Source of the DNA: Lineus longissimus
Lineage: Eukaryota; Nemertea; Pilidiophora; Heteronemertea; Lineidae
Assembly (NCBI RefSeq): GCF_910592395.1
Contig: NC_088316.1
Span: 5,396,001 to 5,460,000, forward strand
Length of the DNA stretch: 64,000 nucleotides
Reading direction: 5' to 3'
The position numbers and the translations under genes were made by a program. The first letter of the stretch is position 1. Each line of letters opens with the position of its first letter. Below are positions 45,263 through 56,258 of this stretch, piece after piece. The notes below the pieces were generated by a model. It saw only the letters and a list, made by a program, of their open reading frames with translations, was not told the origin of the DNA and made no database searches.

Positions 45263-47240
45263 ACTTCTACTTATCACCTTGAGAAAGCCAAATAATAACA
45301 ATTTTAAATTTTGATTCCAAAATAGGGTGCTGTTGCGGCTTTTCTTTGAGCATTTTGACCGCGAAGTCTCACCTTGAGAACATGTGCACTCTGACAGGAA
45401 CCAGTTCATGTCAACATCCGATTGAGCTATACATAGCATGCGAGGCCTGGTCACTGCGGACGTGCACAGAAGAAGCTGATATTTTCCTCAAATAATCGTC
45501 AGAGCTACCTCTTCACAAAATACCCAGGACACCGACATTTGAACATGCAGCAATAGCGATATGATAGGCTCATCTGTATCCATGGTAATCGCCTGAGATT
45601 GAAGAACTTTTTTTGGGGGGGACCAATGTTGACCTGATCACCACTGGCTAGTGAGACCAATAGTTCCAGAAACAACCTTTTTGTGGAGGATGACGTCATC
45701 ATGGAATGCATTTGAAATGCGTTGTTGTCGTTAAAAATAAACTTTTATTCATGACGGGCCGCAATTGCAAATATCTAATGATTTCTTTTCAATGAAAGCA
45801 AAAGAAAGGTTTTGTGATTGTTTTGTATTCCACATACTAAAATAAAACGTTTTTATTAGAAGAATCATTTTGTATATATAATGCTCTGATTAAGCTTGAT
45901 GGATAGGACAAACATGCACAGGGGAATCACTAAAAAATGTGTCCGCTTAGAACTGGTGACATCACGAATATATCTCTACATCCCTCGATGTGTAAATGAA
46001 AATGTACGAAATCGCTCACGGTGAAGGAATTTGTTCACATTTTTCATCTCCAAACCCGTCTAAAACCTTCGGTCATAAATCTTCTTATACGTTTCTTGTC
46101 ATGCTTAAGATTATGTACGGATAAATGCCAGCCGGTACTGCATGATGTTGCCAATCTTCTCTGTATCACCTTGTATGATCACACCGCACCGTAGTTCAAA
46201 TAGGCCCCGTGTGGTGGCGTAGTAAGCGGAGCGCTGATTGGTCCATATTATGGGCGTGTGGTGTGCGTGCCGTCACGTGCATGCCCATATTTGGGAGACC
46301 AGTACTGTACACTGGAGGCGAGGTACGACTGGGTTATTGTAAAATATACAGTGTTGAATCGGATATGCGACTGATTTCTAAACTACCGTCTAATTCCGAT
46401 CTGATCATGCAAAAATAAGCTCCAAATATTGATTCGTAACCACCTTGATTCCAATGGCATTATTTCATGTTTTTATGCATTTTTAGGACTGTTTCCAAGG
46501 TTTATCACTGGTTACAAGGTTTCACTGTTTCCAAGCTTTATCACCTACCTGTGAGCATCTGCCAGGCAATGCCAGGGGTGACTGTCAGTCTCAATAATGC
46601 TTGAATTCATGATCATGCACACACAATTAGTATTTTTTCAGTTGCATGTGTCATTTTTATTAAAAAAAACAACACCAAAGTAAACTGTAAGCCTTTTTAA
46701 ATTGGCCATCTTCAGGTGGTTAACAGGGGCAGAATTGGAAGCACTGGCTCCCTGTCGAGTCCCACCCCTTAGTACCCACCTTAAACCTTCGTCAAAACCA
46801 TCTTTCGAAGAGAAACCAAAGTTCTGTTGACTTAAATTTCTCTATAATTAAAATATAATTGTTTGGGAGAAAATGATGAACTTCAAACTTACGTTTTGAA
46901 CAACAGAATCGGCCAATTTCCCAGCGGGTTTACTGGTAGCCTCAACCAATTTTGGGGACAACGTATATATTGGTCTAGGTTCCTGGTCAGGAAGAAGCCT
47001 GGATTCCCGGTAATCAGAGAAATTGGTAAATGGCTTACTAGACTTTGCCCAAACGGTGCAGGAGGCCTATAAGTGCCATTTTCCTATATAGGCCTACAAT
47101 TATACACAACCTGTCATCCTAGGATCGTGATTACATGAGGACTTATCATTGCAAAAGTAGGCCAAAAGCAAGCCTGAATCAAACTAGCACACACATAACT
47201 CGAGCACGTACAAGCCATGACACAGAACGCATTAGGTTTT
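45263..47240. other. Intergenic, no supported gene
   Basis: Contains 46500-46557, an inverse copy of 35230-35284, and a short CpG-rich stretch at 46205-46290. No array, TIR pair or convincing coding exon was seen. Confidence 0.3.
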
Positions 47241-47780
47241 TGGCTCACTGCAGGGGAGTCTATACAACAGCGTAGTGTCCGTCGTCTGTCGTCGTCGTTG
47301 TCTGTAGCCTGTTTCAAAAACAGTGGCACATTTCTTAACCGCTAAAGCTATGAACTTGAAACTTTGTACACAGACACCTAATTTCGGTCTGATGCGATTC
47401 TCGACTTGGCCACCATGGGGCCAAAACTAAAAATGTAAAAAGTACAATATCTCGCTTATTAGTGACTTGTTTTCGATTATATTTTTATGGTAGGTACTCC
47501 TAGCAAGGATGTATCATACTCCTCTGGGTTTTTTATTTGACCTAATTTTCAAGGTCACAGAGATCAGATGGCGTCAATTGCCCATTTGAGTGTAAGTATG
47601 GCACGTTTCTTAACCGCTAAAGCTATATGAACTTGAAATTTGGTACACATGACTCCCTACGTCATGTTACCTCGGACACCGTATTTCGATATGATCTGAT
47701 TCACGACATAGCCACCAGGAGGCCAAAACTAAAAAAGGTAAAAAGTGCCCTTCGTCCGCCATGATTGTGATGAGCAGGTA
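47241..47780 (-). mobile_element. Helentron-like element, two core units
   Basis: Inverse orientation: begins TTGGCTCACTGCAGGGGAG with TCTATACAACA, then the GTC-rich microsatellite (47278-47305), then two core units with TTCTTAACCGCTAAAGC (47332, 47608) and GGCCACCAxGxGGCCAAAA (47410, 47710). The unit period is about 300 bp. No complete 5' end is present. Confidence 0.55.
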
Positions 47781-47920
47781 CACATTTTGCGACGGCTTTT
47801 ATAGAAAAAGCACCCCAACAGACCACTAATTGCCATCTTTTAAAGGATAGGCCACCCTTATAAATTGCTGATTGAAGATGAATAGTCATCCAATAAACTG
47901 AAATTGACTTCACTCATCTA

Positions 47921-48000
47921 CTGCACATACCCAAAGTGTCTCCAGGCTTGTGTATGATCTTCACATTTAAGTGTTGGGGTGTGAAAATGTAATGGCGCGA
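47921..48000 (-). repeat. Ngaro B2 repeat
   Basis: Matches B1 (48199-48279) from CTGCACATACCCAAAGTG to GAAAATGTA with one substitution. 48001-48146 lies between B2 and A2 and resembles sequence after B1 only weakly. Confidence 0.8.
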
Positions 48001-48146
48001 AGATACATACACGGCTCTAAAGCAATCCGGATACTAGGGCGGGGAGGGAGGGGAAAGCCAATCCACTGCAGTGGCTCCAGAGCCTGCCATCGTACACAGG
48101 GTTTACATTAACCTGTACACGCCAAACTGTCTTCCTTCTGGGTGTC

Positions 48147-48279
48147 CATGCGAGACGAAATACAGTTCGCTCAATCACCGCCAGGATACACTTTGGATCT
48201 GCACATACCCAAAGTGTCTCCAGGCTTGTGTATGATCTTCACATTTAAGTGTTGGGGTATGAAAATGTACAGGCGCGCA
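48147..48279 (-). repeat. Ngaro A2 and B1 repeats, abutting
   Basis: A2 (48147-48200) is identical to A1 at 53896-53949; B1 starts where A2 ends (shared CT at 48199-48200). The direct abutment is the diagnostic junction of split direct repeats. Confidence 0.85.
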
Positions 48280-48617
48280 CGCCCGGGCTCTCAACCATCC
48301 CGGAGAAACATGCCCTACTTCATAACTCCTTTCCCAATACTTAAACAAAATTAACTAATTAATCCGCCATAATTAATTATTAATTAGGGACTAATTAGTC
48401 CGGAATTCGAAAATGAGGTAACGAGAAATTGTAACTTAAATTCTAACATTGCTTTATTATAAGAACTCAACACTGTATTTTAAATTCCACAGAAGATTAC
48501 ACGGTATGGTTTTAGTATGATGATGCATGTAGCGAAAAGGCGAGGCCACACTCTAACCAACACAATCATGCAATAATTACAATACGAAAATGCAAAAAAA
48601 TATACATCGAAATCTGC

Positions 48618-49802
48618 TCAAGGGAACGCTGCTGGGAAATTATCAACATCGCCAAACTTACTGTAAAGTGTTTTAACCGCTTCTGGCCGACGAGAACTGT
48701 CAGCCAGGGCTTCGGACACATTAGCCGCTTTTACCAAAATATCTGACCGACTGTAGTACTCTGCTGATGCCTCTGTGAACCAACCAACATGAGACATTAC
48801 TTCCGCCGGGCTTGAAGCTGCCCCCGACAGAAGCAAAGTAATGGAGCAGCCGGCTCTTAAGCCGTGAGGGGTCTCACCCTGGTTGATCCCCAATGTATTT
48901 AGATAAATCTTTAATCTATCGTAAATTGCACTGTACGAAATAGGCGCATCCAACACTACACCGGCTTCTGAGACTGGACGGAATAAATATCCGACCGTAA
49001 GATCCACCCCCCAGGTTTGTGCCTTGGAGATATACTGCTGAACTCCCTTTACCGGGCAAATAAGATGATTTGGACATTCTTTAACAATGAAGGTATTCAC
49101 TTTGTTTACCGAAAACGATTTCCCATGGGAATGAGAGATTACAAGACCTGATCCATCGGGTAAGCGTTTAACTTCCTGTGTTTTTAAAATTCCCAAATCA
49201 CTCGCCCTATCCCCGGCAAAGAACTGCATCTTGAGAAAAGCTTGGTCTCTGGACAAAACGAATTGCTCCCTAAGGGATAGATCTGGTCTTTTAATCTGGT
49301 TATCGATATATTTTGAAATAGCTTGAAGCTTATCCATGAACAAGGGTTTTGCCTGCTTGGCAACTACGTGCGAGAAACCTTGCTCTCGTTTGACACACTT
49401 CAAATACGATTTCACAGGAGGTGAATCAGCCGGATTCCCAACCCCGGAGAAAATATCCCACGTGCTGCCCCTGTCGGTTTCTTCAGAAATAATGGATTTC
49501 AGGGACCGGACTAATCCTTCTAACGTACCGAAGGCAAGACGGGTAGGACACCCACAGTGGAATTTACCATGATGCCCGAGGAATATACAGAAAGCATTAT
49601 GGATCTGTGTCCTACCGGCTTTGTCTTTCCATACTAAAAATCGTGTTAGATCTTTTTGAGAAACCCGTTCCAGGGTTGGCCTGTTAGGCAGTTGTGCCAA
49701 AAATTGCAACAGCTCGTTTTTTAGGGATTGCCTTTTCTTCATAAGGGGGGTTGCGGAAGCCGCCTTATCCAACTCCTGGAGCCGCTTGTCAATTGCCCCC
49801 AT
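48618..49802 (-). CDS. Ngaro tyrosine recombinase
   Basis: 394 codons, open. The C-terminal half carries the tyrosine recombinase signature: first Arg in FAGDRASDLG, then HGLRAG (H-x2-R box), then HVGW and the nucleophile Tyr in EYYSR. Length and position after RT/RNase H fit Ngaro/DIRS elements, where the enzyme integrates a circular cDNA. ATG at 49802 is preceded by an acceptor-like TTGATTATTTCAG (AG at 49819-49818), so expression from a spliced RNA is possible. The enzyme looks complete. Confidence 0.9.
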   Translation of the reverse strand: MGAIDKRLQELDKAASATPLMKKRQSLKNELLQFLAQLPNRPTLERVSQKDLTRFLVWKDKAGRTQIHNAFCIFLGHHGKFHCGCPTRLAFGTLEGLVRSLKSIISEETDRGSTWDIFSGVGNPADSPPVKSYLKCVKREQGFSHVVAKQAKPLFMDKLQAISKYIDNQIKRPDLSLREQFVLSRDQAFLKMQFFAGDRASDLGILKTQEVKRLPDGSGLVISHSHGKSFSVNKVNTFIVKECPNHLICPVKGVQQYISKAQTWGVDLTVGYLFRPVSEAGVVLDAPISYSAIYDRLKIYLNTLGINQGETPHGLRAGCSITLLLSGAASSPAEVMSHVGWFTEASAEYYSRSDILVKAANVSEALADSSRRPEAVKTLYSKFGDVDNFPAAFP

Positions 49803-49874
49803 GTCAACGCTGATTTTCTGAAATAATCAAGATTAAAGCGTCATCCACAGAGTATATTCGAAGGATATCGCACA

Positions 49875-52097
49875 TTATGATGTGCAGCTAATTCGAAAAG
49901 CCATTAATGGCCATCTCAAACCGACGTTATCTCTGATGAACCCCTGCTTGGAGGGATAATATACTACGCCCTTTTCTCCTTTAACCCCAAGGCAAACCTG
50001 TGAAATTATCCTGGGCTTTAATAGTGGCCACCATATTGGCGCGGGTGACACAAGCGTGCAAACTGGGATTTCCTGCTGGATCAAAAACTGAATAAGGGGT
50101 AGAATGACAGCGATAGGTGGGAAAACGTAAGGATTTAGCTCCTTAGCTATTTCCTGGGCGAAAACATTTTGACCCGCTGACAGAGGTGAAGGGTGCAGGG
50201 TAAAATGTCTCAAAACATCGCCCTGTATTGAACGCATTGCATTTGAGTCACATGCCATGAGGTCTACTCCGTGCGGGCCATAGAGTAACTCCAATTGGAA
50301 CCATTTTTCACTTGCCAACATAGTGTCCTGAGCTGAAATCGCCCTAGAAGGAGCATCTGCTGGATTTTCTGCCGAAGAAATGTACTGCAAACGTAAATCA
50401 ATATTTAATTGCTGAGTAAGATGAAACAATTTTATGAGCATTTCATTTAAGGCGTTGTCCTTGCAACCCTTGTTATTCCACGACGAAACTAGGCTTGTGT
50501 TATCTACTTTAACGTCTACCCGGTGGTCTTTTATATTTGTACTCAATGCTAAGAGGGAAGAATAGAGGGCGTCGGCCTCTTTGACATGAATCGGCCTTAT
50601 ATCATCTGCAGCCCAATAATCACCTAAAGTATGACCAACCTGTGGCCCTGATAGAGTGACCGCGCCATAGCGATATCCCGAAGCATCAGTAGCCAGAGCG
50701 TAATGTAAATGTTTTTCTGGTCTCCAAGAAAAATACCCATGCCAATCATCCAAAAATGCCCAGAATTGTATCTCGTCCCGTAGGGGGCCAGAGATTGGGA
50801 TGGTTTTACTGTTTTTCGAAGCTTTGGCTATTGCGCTAAACAACTCTCTCGTAAATAGTTTTGCGGCCGGTAAAACCAACATCATAGAAGTGCATTTACC
50901 CGCGAATCTTTGTAGCGTTTTAAGGCTGACGAAGGGCTGACGAAGAATTTCCTCGCGCAAAACCTTAAACTTCTGTTTCTTATCAGATGGCAGAAGAAAC
51001 GCCTGCCTGCTAGAATCTACTAGAAACCCTAAGGACTTGAGCGCCATCATAGGTTGCAAAACACATTTTGGCAAGGAGAACGTGTAACCTAGTTCTGTAA
51101 GGATATATAATACGAAAAAGACCCAAAGCAAAGGAATGCTTGACGCGTCAATATTCTTAGGGACCACGTAGAATCTGTCGTCAATATACTGGATGGTTGG
51201 GATCCCCAAATGTCTTAAGAAGGTTGTAGCTGCATAGCCTACAGTTTGATAAACATAAGCCGATGATTTCCATCCGAACGGAAGCGTCGTACAAACTAGG
51301 TACCAACCTGCCCATTCCATGCCAAAATACGTTTGCGAAGTTTGCGATAATTTAATATGGTCATACCCCGATTTCTCATCAGTGGCAAACATGAGAGCAT
51401 CTTTGTGTACCAATCGCGGTACTTCTTTCAATGTATCTAATGTGAAGGGAGAATCCTTAATCCACAGGTTAAGGAATCTCTGGTCATTGCATAATCTCGG
51501 CTTTGAAGGTTCAACTACCAAGGGCATGACTACTTTAGGGGGCGGACACTCCCCAACTTTACCCCAAACTCTGACTGAACCTGCTTTGATTCTATCATTC
51601 AAGGTTTCGGAAATAAAAGCAGCTTGTTTCTGACAATGGACAGAGTTAGGAAAAAAAACTAACTGGGGGTTCGTTTGAATTGTATTTCTGACCCTTGAAT
51701 TCACCCTTAAATGGCCTAAAGAAAGAATGCACATCAACCCCTTTTTCCAACCAAGTGTGAACCATCTCGCTCTCAGGGAAATCGTTCATTATGGAACTCC
51801 AAAGTTCAATATTTTGATGCAATTGTCCAGCGACAAAGTGTTCAAAGGCACCGGAGTTTTTTGTAGAAGTAATACATCATTTACAACCTGATTGAGTTTG
51901 AATTGTTGAGCTGTGAAGTCAGGAGAAGTTTCCCCAATGGTAGTCCAAGACGCCTGTAACCTCTTGACCTTTTCGGCAGCAATTGGATTAAATTTCACCG
52001 CATATTCCCATTCTGGAATCTCTGGCTTAAAGTGCCCCAGTGAGATAGTAGGGGGGGATTCCTGCAAGAACCAAAATAAAATGTAGAAACATCTCAT
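49875..52097 (-). pseudogene. Ngaro RT/RNase H, two frame breaks
   Basis: The main frame (51737-49875, 620 codons) contains RT with the active site YIDDRF and RNase H with ATDASGYRYGAV and ending in NPADAPSR. The N-terminal part is in a different frame (52097-51789). Element-like coding sequence passes from that frame into a third frame near 51800 and then into the main frame in an eight-base A/T homopolymer near 51650. The protein would therefore not be made from this copy. The N-terminal frame is preceded by an acceptor-like TTGGTTCTTGCAG (AG at 52063-52062). Confidence 0.8.
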
Positions 52098-52289
52098 TAC
52101 AGGCGTATCAGACTATCAAAGGGAGAACTTCTCCTAACTCACAGCTCGCGCGAACTAGGTCCGCAAGGGGTAAGATCCCTTGAGCTGAGAGAGAGGAAGA
52201 TGTTCAAAATCAAAATTGCTTTACTTATTAACGGTTTTCTAAACAATACACTTATACCACTTAGCGTACCGGACTATTTTACCTTAGAC

Positions 52290-53330
52290 CTATTTCTTGT
52301 TGTCAAATTGGGCCTTTGCCAACTTCATCTTTTCACATTCTTTGTACCAATGCCCAACCTCACCGCAAAAATTACATGGGCCCGGGTTATTTCTAGCATA
52401 ACCATTACCGCCATAACCCCTGCCGCGACCTCTACCTCTGCCGTACCCATAACCCCCGCCATATCCCTGACCGTAAGCGGCACCATAGCCACCAAAGCCA
52501 AACTGATGCTGGGGAGGTGGGGGAGGCTGCGCGTAAACATGCTGAAGGGGGGATGAGGATACGGCAGAAGAGGTAACCGGTGGAGACTGTGACCTGGAAC
52601 GAAGCGGCTTTTTTACCAACTTTTTGGCCTTTTTGCACTTGGCTAAAGCTTTCATTATTACGTCAGACTGGCCTCCACCCAATGCGGAAAGACAAAAAGT
52701 GGGGATATCAACAGTATCTTTGAAACGTTCAGCTTGTTTGCCGAGCTCGTAAAAGAGGTGCAAATCTTTGTGATCTTGGTCCTTGGCGCACGCCACTAGT
52801 TCGTCTAAAGTGGCTAGGATGAGGGTAACGTTGGGCTTTACTTGTAAGGATAAATTCCTCACCTTCCTCAGGACTGCCTCCACCGGTTCTGCCTTTCGGT
52901 TCTTTTCTCTCTTTTCTAGTTCTAGAATTCGTTCCCGTAAACGCGGCGCGGTTTCCTCATCCTGTTCTTGACGGTCGAGGCGAGGGGCTTTGGCTACTGG
53001 TGCTTCGTCTTCATGCAATTGTTGTCCAACGGGCTGTCCATACTCGTTCGCAACCACAATGGCCGAATGTAGCAGCAGGCGGAAGTTGCCTACCGAATCT
53101 TCTCGACCTGACATTCTGAAAAAATCTACCGCATCTTCACCCGTGAGTTCCTGAAAGGCTACTGCTATGTCGGGGACGTCCAATTGTTCGGTAGGGCGGT
53201 TGAGGCGTATACGAGCAAGTGGGTCCGGGAGGTCGTCGTCCTTGAAACGGGCGAGAAGCTTCAAAATGGGCAGCAAATCTCTGCCCACTAATGAGTGCCT
53301 TTTCCGCAATAATATGTTATTGGAAGCCAT
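52290..53330 (-). CDS. Ngaro Gag
   Basis: 346 codons, open. A charged helical N-terminal two thirds is followed by a Gly/Tyr/Arg-rich RGG-like stretch (about residues 280-312) and one CCHC zinc knuckle, CNFCGEVGHWYKEC. RNA-binding Gag of Ngaro elements has this layout. ATG at 53330 lies 566 bp inside A1. A donor-like AAG/GTAAAA sits just after the stop codon. Confidence 0.85.
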   Translation of the reverse strand: MASNNILLRKRHSLVGRDLLPILKLLARFKDDDLPDPLARIRLNRPTEQLDVPDIAVAFQELTGEDAVDFFRMSGREDSVGNFRLLLHSAIVVANEYGQPVGQQLHEDEAPVAKAPRLDRQEQDEETAPRLRERILELEKREKNRKAEPVEAVLRKVRNLSLQVKPNVTLILATLDELVACAKDQDHKDLHLFYELGKQAERFKDTVDIPTFCLSALGGGQSDVIMKALAKCKKAKKLVKKPLRSRSQSPPVTSSAVSSSPLQHVYAQPPPPPQHQFGFGGYGAAYGQGYGGGYGYGRGRGRGRGYGGNGYARNNPGPCNFCGEVGHWYKECEKMKLAKAQFDNKK

Positions 53331-53895
53331 GACAGAAAACTTCTAGGAGCGAAGCAATCTAGCCACGGCCTAGAAGGGAGTGAAACAAGATTGCCACCAG
53401 ACCTGAATTTAAACTCACGCCCAGAGATTATGAATGGGATTATAAAACCAGTTGAAAGGTGTAAAAGCCAGTTAACAAAGGATCTCCGGCGTGCACAAAA
53501 GGGCGTGTCACGTAACACGAATCACGCGGCGAGCTTGACGGGAAAGCGCATGTGCGCACCCAACCCTCGATATGTTACATAATGTAAAACCTAATGTTTT
53601 GCTGCCCTAGCAGACCTATTTCCATAATGCATTTACCTATGCATTTCCTATACCTCTGTATACATGACCAAACCGAAATGGCCGCTATACCAAATAACCA
53701 AACTGCCAAGTAACCTAAAACTTGGAACCTTCACTATAGCTTTATAATAGCCCTTACCGAACTCTAAATTTGGCAAAAGGACGAGCACAAACTTAGAAAC
53801 GGGATAGCTGTATAGAAAATCTAAAATAGCGAGAAATAGGCAAAAAACGGAGATAATTACCTGAGAGCGCACAAAAAAGCCGACCGTAAGGTGAA

Positions 53896-53949
53896 CATGC
53901 GAGACGAAATACAGTTCGCTCAATCACCGCCAGGATACACTTTGGATCT
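53896..53949 (-). repeat. Ngaro A1 repeat (5' end)
   Basis: Exact 54-bp copy of A2 at 48147-48200. It marks the 5' terminus of the element. Confidence 0.85.
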
Positions 53950-54190
53950 CAGACGGGCCCGGAACGAATAGTGGTTGTTGAATCATACCATGTAACCAGG
54001 CAAGACTTAGGCCTAAGGGGCGGAGTTTGCTACAATGACTTCTTGAGCACTGACTTCCATTCCTGACGAAACCTCTTGTGGGCCCAAAAGATGTGTGGTA
54101 CATGTTCATTTGTACAGGAAGCTATAGAAGACCGTATTGACGAGGACAACCTGTATATAAGTATATGCTTTATGCTCGTTTTAAACGACC

Positions 54191-55118
54191 TGGGCCCATA
54201 TTCATAAAAGCCTGCTAAGCCTAGTTGACAACTATTTTGGACCCTAGCTGAGGCAAGATGAATTCAGGAGCTGGCAAAGTTACATCGTGTGATGAGAAGA
54301 GAACAGGATATTCAGAGATATACATGTATACTTAGTTTAATTTTTGTGATATATCAAAATATCAAAATAATTTTTTTTCTTCAAGATTTTTCAATGCAGC
54401 TGTGTTCTGTTCATTCCCCCATGACATATTCCATAAATATGAGCATTATCACATGTTGAAATCTTGAAATTTTAAGCGAATTATTATATCATCGCAATCA
54501 TACTAGTTTTGATATGTTTCTGCATCTACAGGTGATATTTTGATTTGATTTTTTATGTATGCTCATCTTACCCCCTCTAGTATTCAATGACATTGAAAAA
54601 TCCTAAAATATCAAAGAATATCGAAATGTCAACATTTCTATACAATATCACGAACATTAAATGAGAATTTCTTTTCAATAAAACTATTAGAAGTAACTCT
54701 AGTTTCAAGCAAAACTCAAAAACGTGGACAAAACAAAATTTAATCAACCGGGTATATCTTTTTTATTTTGGGGCCTTCTTTAATTCTCAGAATCAAACTA
54801 TCAAACACTGCAACATTTAAAAAAGCCAGTAGGAAAATAATAGGCAATTCCAACCATATGCCGCAAACGGAATCAAAATCGGTCCATCTAATGGGGAGTT
54901 ACAAATTATTTTAGATGTTGATATTAAGTCGGCCAAATGCCTAGCTAACAACTAACAAAATCTTAGTTGACAACTATACCTGGCAATGTTCTTTTTTCTT
55001 AGCAGGGTTTTATGAATAGGAAAATAGCAGCATACTATGGAGCAGCCACCTAGGCATTTGGCAGTCTGCTGAGGCCTAGTTGGCTGCTAGTTTAGCGGGG
55101 TTTTATGAATTGGGCCCA
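54191..55118. mobile_element. TIR element with TGGGCCCA ends
   Basis: Ends TGGGCCCATATTCATAAAA and the inverse of TGGGCCCAATTCATAAAAC, followed inward by GCTAARC and CTAGTTG words on both sides. A target duplication is not seen. TGGGCCCA plus TTCATAAA ends are common in animal MITEs. No transposase in 928 bp. Confidence 0.6.
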
Positions 55119-56258
55119 GTTCACCATGTGGTTTGTCCAGCCCCTTTTCAACAACGAGGCGGTCATAATTTAGCATTGCTATAACGCTCAGGCCAATCCG
55201 GAGCATAGGCCCGCACAATGTCATCTTAGCTTTGCCACTCATTGAAGAAATGGTGTCGATTACTAGTGATTGGTCAGAATATCAGAACGATAACCAGGCG
55301 GTTACGTCAAATCTGTCAATTCATTGCTCAGCTGGCCAATCCAGACAGAAATCGCGCTTAAAGACATGCCACAATTCATGAATGTGCATTGCTATCGTGG
55401 ATTGGGGCATGGCCAACGGACTGGTCGTTTAAAATCAAGAATAAAGTATTCGAGTCTACCTCGGGATAGGATAATAGTGGCCACACACAGGCCACCTTTC
55501 GGGACGAATACGTCCATGTAGCGACAAAACGTGCACTTACAGAGTATGGTCGGCGATTTTCTATCATGAAATTATTAATTAAATTAGATATGCAGTCAAT
55601 TGCCAAGATCGAATTCGTGCAAATGACGACTACAACAGACTATTCAATTTGAAAAAAACACAGTTAGGTTCGCTTTCCTGGCGTTGTGTTGTAAATTCAG
55701 AACTATCAGTATATTCCGAGTCGAAGATCGCCCAAACAATGGCCGTTTCAGCGACCAGTGGTGTCTCGGGTACTTTTATGCTTTCCAAGGCGACTGTATC
55801 ATTACTTTACAGGGACCAATGGAAACCCCGTCTCCTCCTGGTCAGGCGATCAACACTTAGTTCACAGGTGACATTCTTTTCTCGGGCTAGGATTCGTTTC
55901 TTACTGACCATACTTGGAAGTAGTTCGCCAGGAGCTCACTATATTTTCAAGAAAATTATGACCGCTCATTGTTTGAGTAACCTTCGAGTAAAAATGATTG
56001 GAAGATGACGACAGGTAGTCGCCACTACGAATTTTTCGGGTCGACAGGCCAAAACAACCATTCGCAGTGATTATACATGTATCTGCAACTGACTCGACAC
56101 TTCATTAGTGGTCCGGATTAGTGGTGAACCCTGCCCTCGGGGTACAGAGTTGAACACTGCATTGCGCAAATGGCATGCAGCACTTGGATATTTTTTACTC
56201 ACGCCGCTGTACAAGCCTGTGTTATAGGTCTGTCTAAGGCGTCCACGTGGCCGGGCAA
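55119..56258. repeat. Gene C 3' flank with direct-repeat copy 1
   Basis: 55786-56010 matches 63784-64000 in the same orientation (about 80-85% by eye), including TCTCGGGCTAGGATTCGTT and TTTGAGTAACCTTCGAGTAAAA. The remainder has no gene. Confidence 0.6.

Larger units (their letters stand above)
47921..53949 (-). mobile_element. Ngaro-type tyrosine-recombinase retrotransposon
   Basis: On the minus strand the order is A1 (53949-53896), gag, RT/RNase H, tyrosine recombinase, B1 (about 48279-48199), A2 (48200-48147), B2 (about 48000-47921). A1 and A2 are identical over 54 bp; B1 and B2 share about 70 bp with one mismatch and then diverge. This split direct-repeat pattern, with no methyltransferase between RNase H and recombinase, fits Ngaro elements. 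No target duplication is seen, as expected for recombinase integration. The pol part has two frame breaks; gag and recombinase are open. Confidence 0.88.
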
